From assembly GCA_030015575.1 (NCBI GenBank), contig JASDDO010000001.1, positions 514,161,772-514,225,771 on the forward strand: 64,000 nucleotides of DNA, read 5' to 3'. The position numbers and the translations under genes were made by a program. The notes below the pieces were generated by a model. That model did not search any database and was not told where the DNA came from. It saw only the letters and a program-made list of their open reading frames with translations. Each line of letters opens with the position of its first letter. Positions within the stretch are counted from its first letter, which is position 1. Origin of the DNA: Agapanthus africanus. Its lineage: Eukaryota; Streptophyta; Magnoliopsida; Asparagales; Amaryllidaceae. This document shows positions 59,601 to 64,000 of this stretch, piece by piece.

Positions 59601-62186
59601 CTCCTAAACCAAGGAGTACTCGCAACCTGAGAGAAGGTAAAAGGTAAAGACAACTGAACAGTCCTATTCGTTTTCTCCAGAACCGGAAACCATCCTCGAA
59701 GTCCTTCGAGTTCGTATATAACCATACGATGGTTTTGTCCAATGGAAGTGGACGTTCGTAGTAATACGGGGTGTCCCGGAGAAAAGAGTAAAAGTAGGAG
59801 TGGCAAAGAGGTCTGCAACTCTGACAATCCAAAAGCCAGTGTTAAGAAGGTTCGGTCAATTTGGTCACTGAGTCACAGTCTAGGGTCGGGTCAATGGTCG
59901 CTGCCAAAGAGAGAGAGAAAAGAAACACTCAGCGTGCACTCTAACCTAGATCAGAATGGTTGTCACTTTATCTAATCTGGAAACCTCCCACTGTAACGTC
60001 AAATTCTTCCCCAAACCTGAAAGAAGAATTAGCCGGGATAACCCGAGGAGTAAACCAACTCATCAGTGGGAATCGGGATCCAACTCTCATCGCATGATAA
60101 CGTGACGGAATCCGCTCACGTTATCACACTCCAGAAGGTATGCGCATATCTGGCAAGTTTCAGTACTTTTGAAACTCCCGATGTGGATTTCTGCCCCATG
60201 CTCTTATGACCTTGACTTTGGCCAACATATCATAAGTCACATGTCAAGTTCTACCCGTCATTTTCCTGGTTAATTTGAACCCACCCGTACCTACCCTTGA
60301 CTTTGGCCAAAATGGCAGTACGACTGTCCCAAACCAACGCATCTATCTATGCTGCATATGAATACCCAACAGCTACCAAACACTGTGCCTTGACTTTGGC
60401 CAACATACACAGCTTGAATACTATTGACCATCCATATGAAACGACGGAGGGCTACGAATGGTTTCTGGCGAAAACCTTTAACGTAATGAACTTGATATCG
60501 TTGAAGGAACTGATAGCTTTATAAAAAAATAGTGACGACAACCTTTGCTAAAGAGGTCACTCCCGGTGAAGGGATCTCGGCTCTTTCCCCGTAGAATGAG
60601 GTGCAGGATATTCCAACTGAATACCACGGTGCAAAGCAAAAGCAATCGGCTATAGTGAAGTTAATGCCCTGACGCAAACTTTTGTCCAAGGGGTCACTCC
60701 CGGTGAAGGGATCTCGGCCCTTGCCTCGTCGACTGAGGAGCAGGATATTCCAACTGAATACCACTGTGCAAAACAAAAGAGAACGCCCTTGCAATAACAG
60801 CTTTTTGAAAAAGTGTTCCAACAACATCAGAATAGGTTTGTTTATCTTGCATTGATCCGAATCAATGCAGTCCCATCAATTGATCACACCACAAAGAACG
60901 AAAATATACTGATGTACGTATATGCCATCCGCATTCGCCACTGGGTCCCGTCATCACCCGTTAGGTTAGCTAACTAACGACAGAGCGGGGACTGGACTAG
61001 CGCGGATGTAAAACATATACAACATCTACTAATATATATACCAATATATAGTATTCGCTCAAGGCGTGATAAAAAGCAACACAGAAATGTATAGCAACAC
61101 AGATCAATACAGATATCTGGGATCCCCGGGTTTCACAGAGCCGCTGAAACCCGACGTTCCCCTGGTCGTGTGGATAGCCTGTGCAATGAAAATCCTAGAC
61201 CCCTACGGGCGCGGCAAGTCACCCGCCAAAACCTGAAGCGAGGCAGCCCCCTTCAGCTACGTGAATGGACCACCCAGCACTTCACGGAATCCGGTAACTT
61301 GGTCACCCCTCCTGGGTCAACCCTATACCCCCTACGAGTGCGGCGAATAGCCCGCCAATCCTAGAGTGAAGCCCCCTCCGTCTCAATGCCATAAGATGCG
61401 GGCTTGTTGCCCTCTAGAACCCGGCTATCCGTGCACCCCTCCGCGGGGTAATCCTAGTACAGAAAGTAAAATATACATACAACGGGTACATCGACCGCAG
61501 CCTGGTCGTGCCCCAAAAGAATAATACAAACGGGCAGTGACGGCAGTCCACATGTCGGACGCTCGCCCCGCAAAATCAAATGTACATAATACAACAAAAC
61601 TGTACTACCACTGCAACCAGGCTATCCCCCACGACCGATCCGCAACAACACAGTACAATCACAGAACATCAATGTGAAAGTCACGTTCGCAAATCCGTCT
61701 AACCGGGCTATAGCAGTTAGACGGGATTTACCGATCAAATGACATTCACGGTCGCAGATAAAATGTAAATACTGTGAAATGGCATGTTTAAAATATCCGA
61801 TCGAACAAATATTATCAAGTGGGCCCCAAATACTACTGTAGCACTTACAGAAAAACTGGGCCCAAAGAAAATATCCCAAAAGCCCTATTTCCAAGTCCAA
61901 AGCCTACTGAGAAATTTTGGTGCAGTGATAAAACATTTCCACCGCGGAAGAGCGGCCAAACCATGGGTTTGGCCGCGCTTCCGCGGCCGTACTAGGATAT
62001 CAGTGTATGAAAATTTCCCAGAAGTCTTAGAATTGTCCACACATGTTTCTGAGATGGCCTAAAAAATTTTCTGAGACAAAATAAAAACGACAGAAACCTG
62101 AAGCATGGGGAAATACGGTTTTTGGGGTTTTTCGTTCGATCGAGTACTAAACATACTAGAGCAAGCTAGGGAAGGTTAACGGCCTG
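56627..62186 (-). other. B internal region, non-coding
   Basis: There are about 5.6 kb with no retroelement domain in any frame. It is uninterrupted at the site where E entered A (about 57635). The motif ccttgactttggccaa occurs three times (60210, 60295, 60388). The 137-bp duplication seen in A is at 60555 and 60692. Confidence 0.78.
61942..61988. repeat. Paired palindromes forming a long hairpin, B leader
   Basis: ccgcggaagagcggcc (61942-61957) and ggccgcgcttccgcggcc (61971-61988), centres about 30 bp apart. The two halves are also near-complementary: 21-base arms 61942-61962 and 61966-61986 with one mismatch and a 3-base loop. Confidence 0.9.
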
Positions 62187-62198
62187 TCTCTGATACCA
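62187..62198 (-). other. B primer binding site (tRNA-iMet)
   Basis: The minus strand reads TGGTATCAGAGA, one base after the LTR end, 11 of 12 matching the initiator-Met site. Confidence 0.87.
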
Positions 62199-62199
62199 T

Positions 62200-64000
62200 T
62201 GTAAGCCCGCGGGGGCGCCCCGGCCGTCGATCCGACGCCGGAAACGCGGAAAACAAAAACTTTGCGAACTTTGCAAAACGGCACCGCCGCGGACTTTTCA
62301 CCCGGATCGGGCCATTAACCTAGCTAGCTAGCAAAAAGAAAAGAGTAGAGATGCTATACCAAGCGATCCGTGTCCTTCGGTCTTCGTCTCCACTCCGATC
62401 TCCCGCGGAATCTCGTCACCTCCTCGCTCGTCGGAAAGGGGCACCACGTAGCCGGAATCTTTTACGGGCTCCCGCCTCTTGACCGAGGCAACTCGGGCGC
62501 GAAGTTGGCTAGCCGACGCGTCCAAGGCTTGCTATAGAATAGTGTAGTGAGTTATCTCTTTAGGGTTTATGTGGTTGCCATGATGGAAGGATGTGAGGAG
62601 GAGAAGAAAAGCAACTCAAGAAAATGTGCTTATGAACTTGGTAGCATGAAAAAGATATGAAACATTTTTCTCACACAAAAGGAAAATGATCCTCTCACCC
62701 TCCTTAGCCAAAGTGGCCGGCCCCTCTTTTGATAAAAATAGATTGGAGAGAGAAAAACAATATGTGTAGATAATATAAACCTCACAAATCAATCCTTTTT
62801 CACTCATCTCACAAATCAATCCCTTTTTCTAAACCATCAAATGAAAAGCAAAGAAAGGGACAAGAAAGGCATCTCATGATTATGAAGCCACACTTATGCA
62901 AAGAAACCCCTCACAAAATGTTAATTGCGAACTTGCAATTAACACTCTCCACCACAAAGCCCGGCCGAGAAGGAATGAAAGAAAACCGGCCGGAACGGAA
63001 TGCAAACTGGCAACTACAGAAAACCGATCCCGTAATAAAATACGGGAAAACCCCGCTACTGCAAATACATGCCCGCATTTGTATTCCCACTGAACACAAA
63101 TGCAAAGAGACAAAACTACACTATCTAATACTAGTATCCGGCTTAAGCCAAAGCCGGCTAGTAAAAAACCGTCCGATCATGATCCGTGCAATACCGCACG
63201 TATCTGATCGAACCCTGCCATATCTCCATACGGCCTCTACAGCGTTTCGCCCGAAACTTGAGTAACTGTCTGTGTGGTGGACTCTAAAGACTCGTCAATA
63301 CTGTGGCTGTGGATTTAACCACTAGCACGTCAGAGGTATAAGCCAATACGTGACGGGCCACCAGGTATTGACCAAAAGGGACGTCGATGAGCGAACTCAT
63401 CCTGACACCCTACTGAGCCTGTCAGTGACAATATCCGTACAGTCCGGTCCGTTCGTCTATGAGTATCGCATGGCGGGCCTAGGGGGTTGGTAAAAGTCAG
63501 ACCCCCAAAAGCGGTACAAGTCGTGTCGGAGTGTAGCCCAGAACACCCTGAGATACTACTGGAATACCTACCAGCAAATCTCCTGCCTTGGCCAAGGACT
63601 TTTCATGTTCTGGCTCTCCTAGACACAGCACGACCTCACCCCCAATACCGGGAGAGACGAACCCCTGCAGATCCGCTCACTGCCTCCATGTGGCTCGGGA
63701 CTGTACCCAACTAAAACCTGTTTGCACGACTCCTTTGAGCCGTGGTAGGGTAGTAATCAAAGTACAGTGGGAACTCACACGAGACAAATGACGATCCCAG
63801 GTCGATGAACTAACCTGTACACATGTCACCTGGGAACTGCTATCTGACGTCTGGTATATCCCAACTAGCAGGTTCCCGGCGAGTCCTGTCCGGTGTACTC
63901 ATAACCCAATGAGCACCTGTATACATCTTAGGTGAATCAACTGACACCAGTGGCTTGTGAGACCGGCCACCGCCCCTCGTCGGGGTCTCGACTGTATACA
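62200..64000 (-). repeat. B 5' LTR, partial
   Basis: The first 1801 bp of a copy of 54492-56613, offset 7708 with no indel. It is truncated by the window edge. Confidence 0.95.

Larger units (their letters stand above)
54492..64000 (-). mobile_element. Element B: non-coding LTR retrotransposon, runs off the window
   Basis: The 3' LTR is 54492-56613 (2122 bp). The 5' LTR starts at 62200 and should end at 64321 if the lengths match. The internal region 56614-62199 aligns with that of A and has no gag or pol. The polypurine tract (56614-56626) and initiator-Met primer site (62187-62198, minus strand) look intact. I saw no difference between the LTRs over the 1801 shared bases. The left flank is gtttt (54487-54491), so the same five bases are expected at 64322-64326. 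Confidence 0.9.

Noticed and set aside
54620..63791. Identical short frames repeated in the two B LTRs
   Set aside because: They are duplicates because the LTRs are identical. They match nothing known and are not shared as frames with A.

Overview
The window is repeat-rich nuclear DNA from a flowering plant. Nearly every base I can assign belongs to LTR retrotransposons with plant-type tRNA-iMet or tRNA-Asp primer sites. I recognise no host gene, rRNA, tRNA or bacterial feature, and the species cannot be named from the sequence. Most of the open frames are decayed retroelement genes, LTR shadows or antisense frames.

Layout. Positions 1-53210 form a nest in which several levels are proven by target-site duplications (TSDs). 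The outermost layer (F, 1-2732 and 48959-51320) is old LTR-like sequence. Element D (2733-48953, + strand, TSD aaaga) is a Ty3/gypsy chromovirus-like element in an unusual tandem form: LTR, internal, LTR, internal, LTR. Element C (5103-33204, - strand, TSD cctaa) sits in the first D LTR and is an Athila-like gag-protease element with a tRNA-Asp primer site. Element A (10019-28828, - strand, TSD tccct) cuts C between gag and protease. It is a non-coding element with about 2.25 kb LTRs, a copia-type polypurine tract and a tRNA-iMet-type primer site. Element E (13298-21863, + strand, TSD tctat) sits inside A, is a close relative of C, and has almost identical LTRs. A solo LTR (S, 36995-38725, TSD gtaat) lies in the first D internal region.

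To the right, G (about 51321 to beyond the window, + strand) is an LTR plus leader of the same superfamily as A. It is cut at 54491 by element B (54492 to beyond 64000, - strand), a close non-coding relative of A. The visible parts of the two B LTRs look identical, so B is probably the youngest insertion here.

How the parts relate. No element in the window encodes a full set of enzymes. D has lost RNase H and most of integrase and carries stops and active-site changes. C and E end after protease and a short tail. A and B code for nothing recognisable. Movement must have depended on enzymes supplied by other elements. The most striking shared structure is a pair of CCGCGG-based palindromes, centres 30-31 bp apart. 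It recurs in the leaders of A, B, C, E and G and in the U3 regions of C, E and S, with different spacer sequences. Further structures of note are a conserved hairpin with two compensated base pairs in the C and E 3' regions, and a fossil primer binding site carried inside both C LTRs.
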